The notes: generated from the sequence alone by a model not told the origin. Counted from the stretch's first letter, positions 1 to 8,233 are shown. The stretch: 47,731 nt of DNA from Bacteroidales bacterium (GCA_015060395.1 SUYP01000023.1:1-47731), one strand, 5' to 3'. Made by a program: numbers and translations.

Positions 1-48
1 TGGTATCTTTACTTCCGTAATGAGGACAATAAAAAGAAAGGAAAGTAG
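1..48 (+). CDS. C-terminal tail of an unidentified protein (5' end outside window)
   Basis: Frame 1 is open from the first base and reads WYLYFRNEDNKKKGK, then TAG at 46-48. An aromatic stretch followed by a lysine-rich tail is typical of the cytoplasmic end of a membrane protein, but 15 residues cannot identify a family. The last seven codons form the left arm of the hairpin at 28-94, so stop codon and terminator overlap. The open frame could be chance. Confidence 0.4.
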   Translation, partial: WYLYFRNEDNKKKGK

Positions 49-94
49 TCCGAACTACGTGCAGCGGTTCTACCTACTTTCCTTTCTTTTTATT
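28..94 (+). terminator. Long perfect hairpin overlapping the stop codon
   Basis: Arms 28-48 and 74-94 are perfectly complementary (21 bp, A/G-rich then C/T-rich), with a 25-nt loop containing a small inner GAAC/GTTC pairing. The right arm ends in a T-rich run (CTTTCTTTTTATT). This fits a factor-independent terminator for the gene that ends at 48. The large loop and the overlap with coding sequence are unusual. Confidence 0.6.
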
Positions 95-120
95 CAATGT
101 CACCAACCATTTTTGGCAAC

Positions 121-300
121 ATTACCAGATTTTAATAACCAAATAGGCAGATGATTCCGATGACCCCCGCCCTCCCTTTGGTCGGGCACCCCCTTTTATT
201 CCTGCTACCGCAGGCTGTTCGCTGCAAAAGCCCACTGGGCTATTTGCTAAGCGCTCTCGAGGTGGCACGTCATCTCAATCATTCTGCCTATTCAGTTATT
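121..300. repeat. Structured inverted-repeat element (possible dispersed repeat or ncRNA)
   Basis: Outer arms at 134-164 and 269-300 are imperfectly complementary: AATAAC, ATAGGCAG, ATGATT and ATGAC blocks match, interrupted by short mismatches and a one-base gap. They enclose two further hairpins: 201-205/210-214 (CCTGC/GCAGG, loop TACC) and 224-233/237-247 (ten base pairs with one bulged base, loop ACT). This gives a three-way-junction shape. No credible ORF with a start codon is present. It lies just downstream of hflX (minus strand) and could be its 3' UTR, a MITE-like repeat or an independent RNA. Orientation is unknown. Confidence 0.5.
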
Positions 301-319
301 TATTAAAAAATATACTGCT

Positions 320-1510
320 CTACCAGAGGAAATTATCGAAAGGATATCGTCCGGCGTGGATTTCCGCGACCATCTTGTAGAGGTCGCCACGCAGCTTGTC
401 AATACCTATCTTTTCTCTAGCGGAAATGAATATGCAAGGGGTGTTTTCCTTTGCTATCCAGCTGTTCTTGAACTCTTCGAGAGTGTAGTTTATCTGCTGT
501 TTAGGCTCAAGTGAAAACTCATCGTATTCCTCGTATCTGTATGCATCTATCTTATTGAATACCACGAATATAGGCTTATCTATAGCCTTGATATCCTTGA
601 GTGTTTCTTCTACAACTTTGATATGTTCCTCGAAATTAGGATGAGATATATCCACCACGTGCATAAGGATATCAGCCTCGCGAACCTCATCGAGTGTACT
701 CTTGAAGGCTTCCACCAGCTGGTGAGGAAGCTTTCTGATGAATCCTACAGTGTCGCTGAGGAGGAAAGGTACATTTTCGATCACAACTTTGCGGACTGTG
801 GTGTCCAATGTAGCGAACAGCTTGTTTTCGGCAAAAACGTCGCTTTTAGCCAACAGATTCATCAAGGTACTCTTACCTACGTTTGTATATCCCACAAGTG
901 AAATACGGACCAAAGAACCTCTGTTTCCGCGCTGGGAAGCCATCTGCTTGTCCACCTTCTTCAGCTGCTCCTTCAATCTGGATATCTTATCCTGTATGAT
1001 TCGACGGTCAGTCTCTATCTGGGTCTCACCCGGACCTCTCATACCAATACCTCCCTTCTGTCTTTCAAGATGGGTCCACATTCGGGTAAGTCGTGGAAGA
1101 AGATATTGATACTGAGCAAGTTCCACCTGCATCTTGGCGTATGCAGTCTTTGCTCTCTGAGCGAATATATCCAGAATCAGATTCGTTCTGTCGAGGATAC
1201 GGATATTGAGTTCTCTCTCGATGTTTCTGAGCTGAGTAGGGGAGAGCTCATCATCGAAAATCACTACTTCTATTTCATTTTCCTCGATATATTCCTTTAT
1301 TTCCTGCAGCTTACCGCTTCTAATATATGTTCTAGAGTCAGGTCTGTCAACTTTCTGTATGAATTTCTTTACGCCTATTGCTCCTGCTGTCTCAGCAAGA
1401 AACTCAAGTTCGTCGAGGTATTCCATTACCTGGCGTTCTTCATCTCCCTGCTTGATTACGCCGACAAATACCGCTCTTTCGTTGTGCTGTTCTTCTGTTA
1501 TTTTTGCCAT
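320..1510 (-). CDS. hflX: GTPase HflX
   Basis: The 396-residue protein is a ribosome-associated GTPase of the Obg-HflX family; in other bacteria HflX splits stalled or heat-damaged ribosomes. The N-terminal HflX domain (about 20-170) includes the hallmark GPGETQIE at 159-166, followed by a short coiled coil (about 165-195). The G domain has the P-loop GYTNVGKST at 207-215, a G2-type LFATLDTT, G3 DTVGF near 254 and G4 NKID near 322. Length and motif order are normal. The start is the ATG at 1508-1510. It lies on the same strand downstream of the tonB-like gene but is separated from it by a strong hairpin (1568-1600), so it is probably transcribed separately. Confidence 0.96.
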   Translation of the reverse strand: MAKITEEQHNERAVFVGVIKQGDEERQVMEYLDELEFLAETAGAIGVKKFIQKVDRPDSRTYIRSGKLQEIKEYIEENEIEVVIFDDELSPTQLRNIERELNIRILDRTNLILDIFAQRAKTAYAKMQVELAQYQYLLPRLTRMWTHLERQKGGIGMRGPGETQIETDRRIIQDKISRLKEQLKKVDKQMASQRGNRGSLVRISLVGYTNVGKSTLMNLLAKSDVFAENKLFATLDTTVRKVVIENVPFLLSDTVGFIRKLPHQLVEAFKSTLDEVREADILMHVVDISHPNFEEHIKVVEETLKDIKAIDKPIFVVFNKIDAYRYEEYDEFSLEPKQQINYTLEEFKNSWIAKENTPCIFISAREKIGIDKLRGDLYKMVAEIHAGRYPFDNFLW

Positions 1511-1567
1511 ATATTTATTATATAGATCCTGAACGAAGTGAAGGATGATAATTATCCCTTTAAATAA

Positions 1568-1600
1568 TTAAGGCCGATCAAATCGTTTGGTCGGCCTTAA
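1568..1600 (-). terminator. Terminator of the tonB-like gene
   Basis: Arms 1568-1582 and 1586-1600 form a 15-bp stem (TTAAGGCCGATCAAA against TTTGGTCGGCCTTAA, one G-T pair) around a TCG loop. It lies 24 nt beyond the tonB-like stop codon, and on the minus strand it is followed by an A/T-rich TTATTTAAA stretch. It separates that gene from hflX. Confidence 0.75.
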
Positions 1601-1623
1601 GGATATATTTGACAATCAAATAA

Positions 1624-2313
1624 TTATCTCAACTGGAATATAACTGGGAAGGTATAGGTTACAGGAACCGCGCGGTCTCTCTGCTTTCCTGGCTTCCACT
1701 TAGGTGACTGTGATACAACGCGTACAGCCTCCTTGTCAAGTGATGGGTCAACACCACGGAGAACCTTAACCTTAGTTACAGAACCGTCCTTCTCCACTGT
1801 AAACTGGAGGGTTACACGACCCTGAACACCGTTTTCCTTTGCAATCTCAGGATAAACGAGTCTCTGGTTCACCCACTTTGAGAATTGGTTAGCGTCACCG
1901 CCCTGGAATGAAGGCTTCTCCTCAACCAACTGGAATGGAATTGCCTCCTCTTCTACAACTTCCTCTTCTACTTCAACGTAGTCCATAATCTCAACTCCGA
2001 GGCTTGCATCGTCCTCAAGGTTCATAAACATATCGTCATCGAGCTCGATCTCGTCGTCAACGATGTCGATCTGGTCAGAAAGAATAGGAATCTTTGGTGC
2101 TGCTGGTGGAGGTGGAGGTGTCTCCTGTGTGATAGGAATAATCTCTTCCTCAAGAACTACTTCTGTAGTGTCTTCGAGTGTTGACACCTTTGTCTCTTTA
2201 CTTGTCCATTCAAATGCAAAGAATGTGATAGCCAAGGAAACTACAAGTCCGATCTCTACGAAAAGGAGCTTTTTGTTCTCCAAGTTTGCCTTTTCTGATT
2301 TTTTGATTTCCAT
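1624..2313 (-). CDS. TonB-family energy transducer
   Basis: The 229-residue inner-membrane protein carries proton-motive energy to TonB-dependent outer-membrane transporters such as the SusC proteins in this window. A cytoplasmic lysine-rich N-terminus is followed by one membrane segment (about 16-35), an acidic stretch, a proline run (TPPPPPAAP near 65-73), another acidic spacer, and a C-terminal TonB domain (about 148-229) with VYPEIAKENGVQG and PKWKPGKQRDRAVPVTYTFP. The periplasmic spacer is short and very acidic rather than Pro/Lys-rich as in E. coli TonB, which is common in Bacteroidota. No ExbB/ExbD genes are adjacent. It is divergent from ybeY. Bacteroidota have several TonB paralogues, so I do not assign a numbered symbol. 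Confidence 0.9.
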   Translation of the reverse strand: MEIKKSEKANLENKKLLFVEIGLVVSLAITFFAFEWTSKETKVSTLEDTTEVVLEEEIIPITQETPPPPPAAPKIPILSDQIDIVDDEIELDDDMFMNLEDDASLGVEIMDYVEVEEEVVEEEAIPFQLVEEKPSFQGGDANQFSKWVNQRLVYPEIAKENGVQGRVTLQFTVEKDGSVTKVKVLRGVDPSLDKEAVRVVSQSPKWKPGKQRDRAVPVTYTFPVIFQLR

Positions 2314-2395
2314 ATTGATTGTTAGTTTTTATATTCCATTTTGCCCGGTAAAGTTAGAAATTATATTTTTTATTTCAAACTTTTTGTACATTTTG

Positions 2396-2404
2396 TAGAT
2401 TTGC
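2396..2404 (+). promoter_or_regulatory. -7 promoter box of ybeY-mnmG
   Basis: TAGATTTGC matches the Bacteroidota -7 consensus TAnnTTTG and ends 15 nt before the ybeY ATG. No convincing -33 box is seen at standard spacing. Confidence 0.5.
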
Positions 2405-2419
2405 AGAAAATTATTTTAT

Positions 2420-2839
2420 ATGATTTCTTACTATTTCGAGGATACAGACTTCGTTTTCAAGGGAAAAACCACTACAAACAAGTGGCTTCGTCTTGTGGCT
2501 GAGAGCGAGATCCGCCGCATCGGAGACATATCCATTATATTCTGTTCCGACAATTATATATTGGATGTGAACCAGAAATATCTCCAGCACGACTATTTCA
2601 CAGATATAATTACTTTTGATTATTGTGAAGGAGACAAACTTTCCGGTGACCTTTTCATCAGTGTTGATTCTGTAAGGGAAAATTCAATCGAATATGGAAC
2701 TGAGTTCAAGGATGAACTCAACAGGGTCATCGTCCACGGTATTCTCCATCTCATCGGATATGATGATCATTGCGAGGAAGATATTGCAGAGATGAGAAGT
2801 AAGGAGAATTATTATCTTTCTTTGAGGGAACTTGTGTAA
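2420..2839 (+). CDS. ybeY: Endoribonuclease YbeY (16S rRNA maturation)
   Basis: This 139-residue zinc-dependent endoribonuclease acts in 16S rRNA 3'-end maturation and ribosome quality control. The metal-binding signature [12 protein letters not shown] occupies 106-117, giving the three histidines H106, H110 and H117. The start is the first ATG after the -7 box at 2396. The stop codon is one base before the mnmG ATG, so the two genes form a tight translation-coupled pair, both devoted to RNA maturation. Length is slightly below the usual 150-160 residues but the fold core appears complete. Confidence 0.95.
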   Translation: MISYYFEDTDFVFKGKTTTNKWLRLVAESEIRRIGDISIIFCSDNYILDVNQKYLQHDYFTDIITFDYCEGDKLSGDLFISVDSVRENSIEYGTEFKDELNRVIVHGILHLIGYDDHCEEDIAEMRSKENYYLSLRELV

Positions 2840-2840
2840 T

Positions 2841-4943
2841 ATGAAGAAAATCTATGATGTCATTGTAGTCGGGGGAGGCCACGCAGGCTGTGAAGCAGCG
2901 ATGGCAGCTTCGCGTATGGGATCTTCTGTTCTTCTCATATCTATGGATATGAACAAATTTGCGCAGATGTCCTGTAATCCGGCTATAGGAGGAATTGCCA
3001 AAGGTCAGATAGTCCGAGAGATAGATGCCCTTGGAGGATATACCGGAATAGTTACAGATGCTTCGACACTTCAGTTCAGGATGCTGAACAGGTCTAAAGG
3101 TCCGGCAATGTGGAGTCCAAGAGCTCAGTGCGATAAAATTCAGTTTTCACTGTACTGGCGAAAAATACTCGAAAGTGCCTGTAAATTAGATATTTACCAA
3201 GATTCTGTGACCAGTTTTCTTTTCGATGGTTCAAAAATTTCGGGCGTACGTACGACTACCGGTGCAATATTCAATTCTCAGACGGTTATTCTGACTGCCG
3301 GAACCTTCCTTGATGGTCGTCTTTTCATAGGACGCAATATGTTCGAAGGTGGAAGGATCGGCGAACTTCCTTCGCACGGTCTGACAGAGCAGCTCGTTTC
3401 TATGGGGGTGACCACTGCCAGGATGAAGACAGGTACTCCTCCTCGTATAGACATTTCGTCTGTCGATACATCCGGACTTCTTCATCAATATGGTGATGAG
3501 AATCCGGAGAAATTCTCATATCTTCCGTTTCTGTCAACAGCACAGAACGGAACTCCTCAGATGCCTTGCTTTGTTGTTCATACCAACTCTGAAGTTCACG
3601 ATATTCTTCGAAGCGGTTTTGCTGACTCGCCTTTGTTCTCGGGAATGATCACTGGTATAGGTCCTCGTTACTGTCCGAGCATAGAAGATAAGCTGAGGAC
3701 TTTTGCAGACAAGACGGAGCATCAGCTTTTCCTCGAACCGGAGGGTAGGGGAACTAATGAATATTATCTTCAGGGATTCTCATCATCTCTTCCGCTTAAT
3801 ATTCAGATGGAGGCTTTGCATAAAATCAAGGGTCTTGAAAATGCCAAGGTCTTCCGCCCGGCTTACGCTGTGGAGTATGACTATTTCGATCCTACTCAGT
3901 TGAAGCCTACTCTTGAGCTTAAGAATATAGAGAATCTTTATTTTGCAGGTCAGATAAACGGGACGACAGGTTATGAGGAAGCAGCGGCCCAGGGTCTGAT
4001 TGCAGGTATGAATGCACATCTGAAAGTGGCAGGAAAAGATCCTTTCATCTTGAAGAGAGATCAGGCTTATATAGGTGTACTGATTGACGACCTTATTACA
4101 AAGGGTGTCGATGAGCCTTATAGAATGTTTACTTCCAGGGCTGAGTACAGGACTCTTCTTAGGCAGGATAATGCTGACTTCAGGCTTACCCCGATGTCTT
4201 TTGAGGCGGGTCTTGCAGATAAATATCGTTATGATTATACGATGCGGAAATATGATTCTTCATCAGAACTCATAGATTTTTTTGATAAGACTTCTTTGAA
4301 GCCCGATGTTGTCAATGATTATCTTGAGTCGGTGTCATCTTCTGTTATAGACTCGCGCAAGAGGATTTCTGATCTTGTTTCCCGACCTCAGGTTAAATTG
4401 AATGATATATTTAATAAAGTTCCACGTGGAACCTTATTAAAAGCGAATATAGATATAGAATCTATTTTTGCATCTCCTTTGAATGGTATTTTGTCCGACA
4501 AAGTTGAATATTCTGATCTTTTAAAGTATGGTTCATACGAATCTTTGAATGGACAATTCTCAGATTGTACAGACAAGATTTCACTCAAGGATGCTTCATA
4601 TATCCTTAAGTTCAATACTGAATATCCGATTTCGGAGCTGGATTCTGAGGGTATGAATGAAAAAATAGTTTCTAATTATAAGAGGGAAGTTCTTGATTCT
4701 TGTGAAATATCCATCAAATATAAAGGATATATCCAGAGAGAACAGCAGATGGCTGATAAGATAATGAGACTTGAAAATCTTACTATTCCTGAGGATTTTG
4801 ATTTTGATAAAGTAGAAAGTCTGTCGATAGAATGCCGTCAGAAACTTAAGAAATATGCTCCACGGACGATTGCGCAGGCTTCGAGAATTTCAGGAGTTTC
4901 TCCAGCAGATGTCTCAGTTCTTCTGGTATATTTCGGAAGATAG
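2841..4943 (+). CDS. mnmG: tRNA uridine-5-carboxymethylaminomethyl modification enzyme MnmG (GidA), with insertion
   Basis: This FAD-binding protein works with MnmE to modify the wobble uridine of tRNAs. The dinucleotide-binding motif GGGHAG is at 11-16, the [13 protein letters not shown] motif near 46-58, and the conserved C-terminus ends [21 protein letters not shown] place the start at the ATG one base after the ybeY stop; an in-frame TTG three codons earlier overlaps ybeY and is unlikely. At 700 residues the protein is about 70 longer than usual. The excess lies between SRPQV (about 516) and IKYKGYI (about 629), where relatives have roughly 45 residues and this one has about 110. A perfect parS-like palindrome falls in this insertion and is read as VPRGT. 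Confidence 0.95.
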   Translation: MKKIYDVIVVGGGHAGCEAAMAASRMGSSVLLISMDMNKFAQMSCNPAIGGIAKGQIVREIDALGGYTGIVTDASTLQFRMLNRSKGPAMWSPRAQCDKIQFSLYWRKILESACKLDIYQDSVTSFLFDGSKISGVRTTTGAIFNSQTVILTAGTFLDGRLFIGRNMFEGGRIGELPSHGLTEQLVSMGVTTARMKTGTPPRIDISSVDTSGLLHQYGDENPEKFSYLPFLSTAQNGTPQMPCFVVHTNSEVHDILRSGFADSPLFSGMITGIGPRYCPSIEDKLRTFADKTEHQLFLEPEGRGTNEYYLQGFSSSLPLNIQMEALHKIKGLENAKVFRPAYAVEYDYFDPTQLKPTLELKNIENLYFAGQINGTTGYEEAAAQGLIAGMNAHLKVAGKDPFILKRDQAYIGVLIDDLITKGVDEPYRMFTSRAEYRTLLRQDNADFRLTPMSFEAGLADKYRYDYTMRKYDSSSELIDFFDKTSLKPDVVNDYLESVSSSVIDSRKRISDLVSRPQVKLNDIFNKVPRGTLLKANIDIESIFASPLNGILSDKVEYSDLLKYGSYESLNGQFSDCTDKISLKDASYILKFNTEYPISELDSEGMNEKIVSNYKREVLDSCEISIKYKGYIQREQQMADKIMRLENLTIPEDFDFDKVESLSIECRQKLKKYAPRTIAQASRISGVSPADVSVLLVYFGR
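4419..4432. promoter_or_regulatory. parS-like centromere site inside mnmG
   Basis: GTTCCACGTGGAAC is a perfect 14-bp palindrome that matches the bacterial chromosomal parS core (GTT-CACGTG-AAC). It lies inside the mnmG insertion. A ParB gene is not in the window. The same core recurs at 4968 and, with one change, at 6651. Confidence 0.7.
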
Positions 4944-4957
4944 ATATATATTTATAT

Positions 4958-4991
4958 AGAAGAAGGTGTTCCACGTGGAACACCTTCTTCT
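4958..4991. terminator. 34-bp perfect palindrome: bidirectional terminator with parS core
   Basis: Each arm is 17 bp (AGAAGAAGGTGTTCCAC and its exact complement) with no spacer; the centre lies between 4974 and 4975. It sits between the convergent mnmG and ruvA genes, with TGTTTTTAT following on the plus strand, as expected of a bidirectional terminator. The inner 16 bp, TGTTCCACGTGGAACA (4967-4982), is a perfect parS-like site, so one element may serve both jobs. Confidence 0.75.
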
Positions 4992-4995
4992 GTTT

Positions 4996-5583
4996 TTATA
5001 ATCTTTTCAAAGCTAATTTTATCAATTCTTCCAGACTCGCAGAAGGCTTTTCTTTGAGAACGGCAGAAACAGCCTTGCTGACATTTGCCTTGGTAAATCC
5101 GAGCATAACGAGTGCTGTAGTAGCTTCGTCTGCGGCAGGATTTGATGAAGGGGAGAATAGTACAGGATTGTCGCTGCCTCCTCCTTTGGCAACCTTGTCC
5201 TTCAATTCAAGAATAAGTCTTTGAGCGCTCTTTGTTCCTATTCCCTTTATGCTTTTTATCTTGTTCAGGTCTTCTGCAAGAATTGCGTTTCGTATTTCGT
5301 CTGAGGTAAGTGATGAGAGCATCATTCTGGATGTTGAAGCTCCTATTCCAGATACTCCAATAAGAAGTCTGAAAAGTTCGCGTTCATCTTTGGTGGCAAA
5401 TCCATAGTAGAGCTCTTCGTCTTCTCTCATATAATGGTGGATATATACTTTCGCGTCAGATTTTCCGTTGAGTCCTTCGTATGTCTGAAGTGAAATAAGG
5501 ATTCTGTATCCGATTCCATAGCATTCCAGAATCACCTCTGTCGGATTGAGTTCTGTAATGTTTCCTTTGATGTAGTCTATCAT
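4996..5583 (-). CDS. ruvA: Holliday junction branch migration protein RuvA
   Basis: This 195-residue DNA-binding subunit of the RuvAB branch-migration machine tetramerises on Holliday junctions and loads the RuvB helicase. It has an N-terminal OB fold (about 1-62: MIDYIKGNITELNPTEVILE), two helix-hairpin-helix motifs (GVSGIGASTSRMML and IKGIGTKSAQRLILELKDK), a flexible linker and a C-terminal RuvB-binding three-helix domain starting near ADEATTALVMLGFTKANV. Length is normal. It is convergent with mnmG across the parS/terminator palindrome and divergent from sufS. ruvB and ruvC are not in the window. Confidence 0.96.
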   Translation of the reverse strand: MIDYIKGNITELNPTEVILECYGIGYRILISLQTYEGLNGKSDAKVYIHHYMREDEELYYGFATKDERELFRLLIGVSGIGASTSRMMLSSLTSDEIRNAILAEDLNKIKSIKGIGTKSAQRLILELKDKVAKGGGSDNPVLFSPSSNPAADEATTALVMLGFTKANVSKAVSAVLKEKPSASLEELIKLALKRL

Positions 5584-5606
5584 TTTCTCTGATTTTTGTA
5601 ACTATT

Positions 5607-5615
5607 GCAAAATTA
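5607..5615 (-). promoter_or_regulatory. -7 promoter box of ruvA
   Basis: On the minus strand TAATTTTGC matches TAnnTTTG, 24 nt upstream of the ruvA ATG. Confidence 0.5.
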
Positions 5616-5650
5616 TGATAATAATCTGTAAAAGAAAACATTGTTTTTGT

Positions 5651-5659
5651 TAAATTTGC
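5651..5659 (+). promoter_or_regulatory. -7 promoter box of the suf genes
   Basis: TAAATTTGC matches the Bacteroidota -7 box TAnnTTTG, 20 nt before the sufS ATG at 5679. Confidence 0.55.
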
Positions 5660-5678
5660 AGGTTCTAAATAACTTATT

Positions 5679-6905
5679 ATGTTGGTCGATGATATCAGAA
5701 ATATGTTTCCTGTTCTTTCCAGAAAAATATATGGAAAGGATCTGGTGTATTTCGATAATGCTGCGACCAGCCAGCGTCCCCAGAGTGTGATCGATGAGTG
5801 GAACAGAATAACCTGTGAATCTAATGCGAATATTCATAGAGCCGTGCATAGATTGGCTGATGAGGCTACTCAGGCTTACGAGCAGGCTAGGGATGCAGTG
5901 AAGGATTTCATCAATGCTGAATTCAGGGAAGAAATAATATTCACAAGCGGAACAACTGCATCGGTGAATCTAGCTGCATTCTGTTTTGGAGAAGCATATA
6001 TCAAAGAGGGGGATGAGGTTATTGTGACCGAGGCTGAGCACCATTCAAACATAGTTCCCTGGCAGATGATGTGCCGGAGGAAGGGAGCCATCCTCAAGGT
6101 ATTGCCGATAGATGACAGCGGACATCTTATTATAGATGAACTGGACTCTTTGATTACCGGAAGGACCAGAATAATGGCGGTTACACATATATCCAATGTC
6201 CTGGGAATAGTCAATCCGGTGAAGGATATTGTAGAGAAGTGTCATTCAAAGGGAGTGGCGGTACTCGTGGATGGAGCTCAGGGCGCAGTTCATTGCAAAG
6301 TTGATGTAAGGGATATGGACTGTGACTTCTATGTGTTCTCAGGACATAAGCTGTATGCTGCTACCGGTACCGGAGTCCTTTATGGAAAGAAAAAGTGGCT
6401 TGAGAATATGCCTCCATATATGGGGGGTGGAGAAATGGTGGGAACAGTGAAATTCAGTGGCACCACATACGCTCCGCTGCCGATGAAGTATGAGGCCGGT
6501 ACACAGAATTTTGCTTCTGCAGCCACTCTCAAACCTGCTATCGAGTTACTTAATATATTGAATAATAATAACTTAGAAGAATATAACAATAGTATAAAGG
6601 ATTATCTTCTCAATATATTGATTAATGATGAGAGAATAAGACTTTATGGTGTTCCCCGTGGAACATCAGAGGAAAAAATACCTCTTTTCTCATTCACTGT
6701 GAAAGGAATCCATCACGAAGATCTTGCTCTGATTCTTGATAAGATGGGTATTGCTGTGAGGTCGGGACAGATGTGTGCGGAGCCTCTGATGGACAGATTC
6801 GGCGTGACAGGTATGCTCAGAATATCTCTGGCGCCTTACAATACAATGCAAGAGGCTGAATATTTTGTGAAATGCTTGAATAAAGCAATTGATATGTTGA
6901 TATAA
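5679..6905 (+). CDS. sufS: Cysteine desulfurase SufS
   Basis: This 408-residue PLP enzyme takes sulfur from cysteine for Fe-S cluster assembly. Visible features are the PLP lysine in SGHKLYAATG (K224), the PLP-anchoring DGAQ (198-201), the TEAEHHSN motif near 117-124, and the persulfide-carrying cysteine C366 in RSGQMCAEPLM. The RSGQMCAEP loop marks group II (SufS) rather than IscS. It heads a suf gene group: sufE follows after 33 nt. Codons 325-329 read VPRGT over a near-perfect parS-like sequence (6651-6664), where relatives have a variable loop. SufBCD are not in the window. Confidence 0.94.
   Translation: MLVDDIRNMFPVLSRKIYGKDLVYFDNAATSQRPQSVIDEWNRITCESNANIHRAVHRLADEATQAYEQARDAVKDFINAEFREEIIFTSGTTASVNLAAFCFGEAYIKEGDEVIVTEAEHHSNIVPWQMMCRRKGAILKVLPIDDSGHLIIDELDSLITGRTRIMAVTHISNVLGIVNPVKDIVEKCHSKGVAVLVDGAQGAVHCKVDVRDMDCDFYVFSGHKLYAATGTGVLYGKKKWLENMPPYMGGGEMVGTVKFSGTTYAPLPMKYEAGTQNFASAATLKPAIELLNILNNNNLEEYNNSIKDYLLNILINDERIRLYGVPRGTSEEKIPLFSFTVKGIHHEDLALILDKMGIAVRSGQMCAEPLMDRFGVTGMLRISLAPYNTMQEAEYFVKCLNKAIDMLI
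6651..6664. promoter_or_regulatory. Near-perfect parS-like site inside sufS
   Basis: GTTCCCCGTGGAAC differs by one base from the palindrome found at 4419 and 4968; the flanking T/A extend the match to 15 of 16 positions. The change falls in the central CACGTG. It could be a weak parS or a decayed copy. Confidence 0.4.
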
Positions 6906-6938
6906 GATGCCCGATCAGGTCGGGCGATAGTAAAGGAA

Positions 6939-7358
6939 ATGACACTGATAGAAGCGGAAAACGCCATTGTTGAGGAATTCTCGATGTATGATGAATGGCT
7001 GGACAAATATGAATATCTGATCGAACTTGGAAAGTCTCTCAAGGACTTTCCGGAAGAGTCTAAGACAGAAGATAAGCTTATAAAAGGTTGTCAGTCAAGG
7101 GTATGGCTCGATCATAAAGTAGAAGATGGCAGGATTGTTTTCAATGCGGACAGTGATGCAATCATCACAAAGGGAATAATATCTCTGCTGATCGGGCTTT
7201 ATTCCGGTCGTACACCTCAGGAGATCCTTTCGTCGGATTTCTCTGTTGTGGAGAAGATAGGCCTGAAGGAGAATCTGTCGCCGACCAGAGCTAACGGACT
7301 GGTGTCGATGATTGCTAAGATCAGAGAGATTGCTTATGGGACTGAAGGATTGGTTTAA
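6939..7358 (+). CDS. sufE: SufE-type sulfur acceptor
   Basis: This 139-residue cytoplasmic protein accepts persulfide sulfur from SufS and passes it to the SufBCD scaffold. The acceptor cysteine is C51 in KGCQSRVWL, a motif diagnostic of the SufE/CsdE family; the downstream GLYSGRTPQEIL region and overall length fit. It lies 33 nt after sufS, and its last 23 nt overlap the next gene, so the three are probably one operon. Confidence 0.95.
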   Translation: MTLIEAENAIVEEFSMYDEWLDKYEYLIELGKSLKDFPEESKTEDKLIKGCQSRVWLDHKVEDGRIVFNADSDAIITKGIISLLIGLYSGRTPQEILSSDFSVVEKIGLKENLSPTRANGLVSMIAKIREIAYGTEGLV

Positions 7359-7707
7359 CAGGAAGGCTGCAGAGATTGCAGAGGAAGACAAGGAAAGGAA
7401 GATGAGACTTGAAAGAGATATTATAATGGCTCTCAGGCAGGTTTATGACCCTGAGATCCCGGTGAATGTGTATGATCTCGGACTTATTTATGAGGTGAAG
7501 GTCGATGATGATCACAATGTGTATATCCAGATGACGCTGACAGCACCGAACTGCCCTATGGCTGACTATGTGATGGAGCAGGTAAGGACAGCCGTGGAAG
7601 ATGTTCCTGGTGTTGTGAGCGCAAAGATAGACCTTGTCTTTGAGCCGGTCTGGGACAAGAGCAGGATGTCAGAGGAGGCTCTGGTGGAGCTTGGTCTTGA
7701 TGACTGA
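7336..7707 (+). CDS. SufT-like / MIP18 family (DUF59) Fe-S assembly factor
   Basis: This 123-residue protein belongs to the MIP18 (DUF59) family, which assists Fe-S cluster assembly or delivery. It shows DPEIPVNVYDLGLIY (38-52), the TAPNCP motif with C73, and VDLVFEP-type strands near the C-terminus (KIDLVFEPVWDKSRMSEEAL). I use the ATG at 7336; an in-frame non-ATG start eight codons earlier would lengthen the overlap with sufE. The overlap with sufE implies translational coupling. I leave the symbol open because SufT naming in Bacteroidota varies. Confidence 0.88.
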   Translation: MGLKDWFNRKAAEIAEEDKERKMRLERDIIMALRQVYDPEIPVNVYDLGLIYEVKVDDDHNVYIQMTLTAPNCPMADYVMEQVRTAVEDVPGVVSAKIDLVFEPVWDKSRMSEEALVELGLDD

Positions 7708-7728
7708 ACTTCCGAAGAGGAGAGGATA

Positions 7729-8226
7729 ATGTGGGACGGAAGAAGAGAAACAAGACATCAGGAAAAGAAAAAGGTGGAACTTTACCTCGGTTTAGGGTCG
7801 AATCAAGGTAACAGGGAACTTAATATAGAGCACGCAGTATCAATGCTCAATGTGGAACTCAAGACTCCATACAAGGCCATTTCTTCATTTATTGAGACTG
7901 AACCTTGGCGTTTTGAGTCACAGCAGAAATTCATAAATGCCGTAGTGCTTTATGAACTGGATCTTCCGGAAGGATATAATCCCGAAGCGGAAGGACTGAT
8001 GATCCTTGAAATATGCAAGGATATTGAAAGAAAAATGGGGCGTTCTGCAGAAGCGCAATATGATGAAAGGGGAGCGAGGATATATTCCGACCGCCCGATA
8101 GATATTGACATATTGCTTTTCGGAGACAATAAGATAGACTGTCCGGAACTTACTGTTCCGCATAAGCTTATGTATGAGAGGGATTTTGTTATGATTCCAC
8201 TGAAAGAATTAAATGATAAACTATAA
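7729..8226 (+). CDS. folK: 2-amino-4-hydroxy-6-hydroxymethyldihydropteridine diphosphokinase (HPPK)
   Basis: This 165-residue enzyme transfers pyrophosphate from ATP to the pterin alcohol in folate synthesis. The N-terminal LGLGSNQGN (about 20-28), FETEPW-like IETEPW, the INAVV strand and the signature DRPIDIDILLFG, which holds the Mg-binding aspartates, are present. The first 15 residues are hydrophilic and unlike the family; a GTG at codon 16 is an alternative start. It starts 21 nt after the DUF59 gene and its end overlaps non-coding sequence leading to glyS. Confidence 0.93.
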   Translation: MWDGRRETRHQEKKKVELYLGLGSNQGNRELNIEHAVSMLNVELKTPYKAISSFIETEPWRFESQQKFINAVVLYELDLPEGYNPEAEGLMILEICKDIERKMGRSAEAQYDERGARIYSDRPIDIDILLFGDNKIDCPELTVPHKLMYERDFVMIPLKELNDKL

Positions 8227-8233
8227 TACTATT

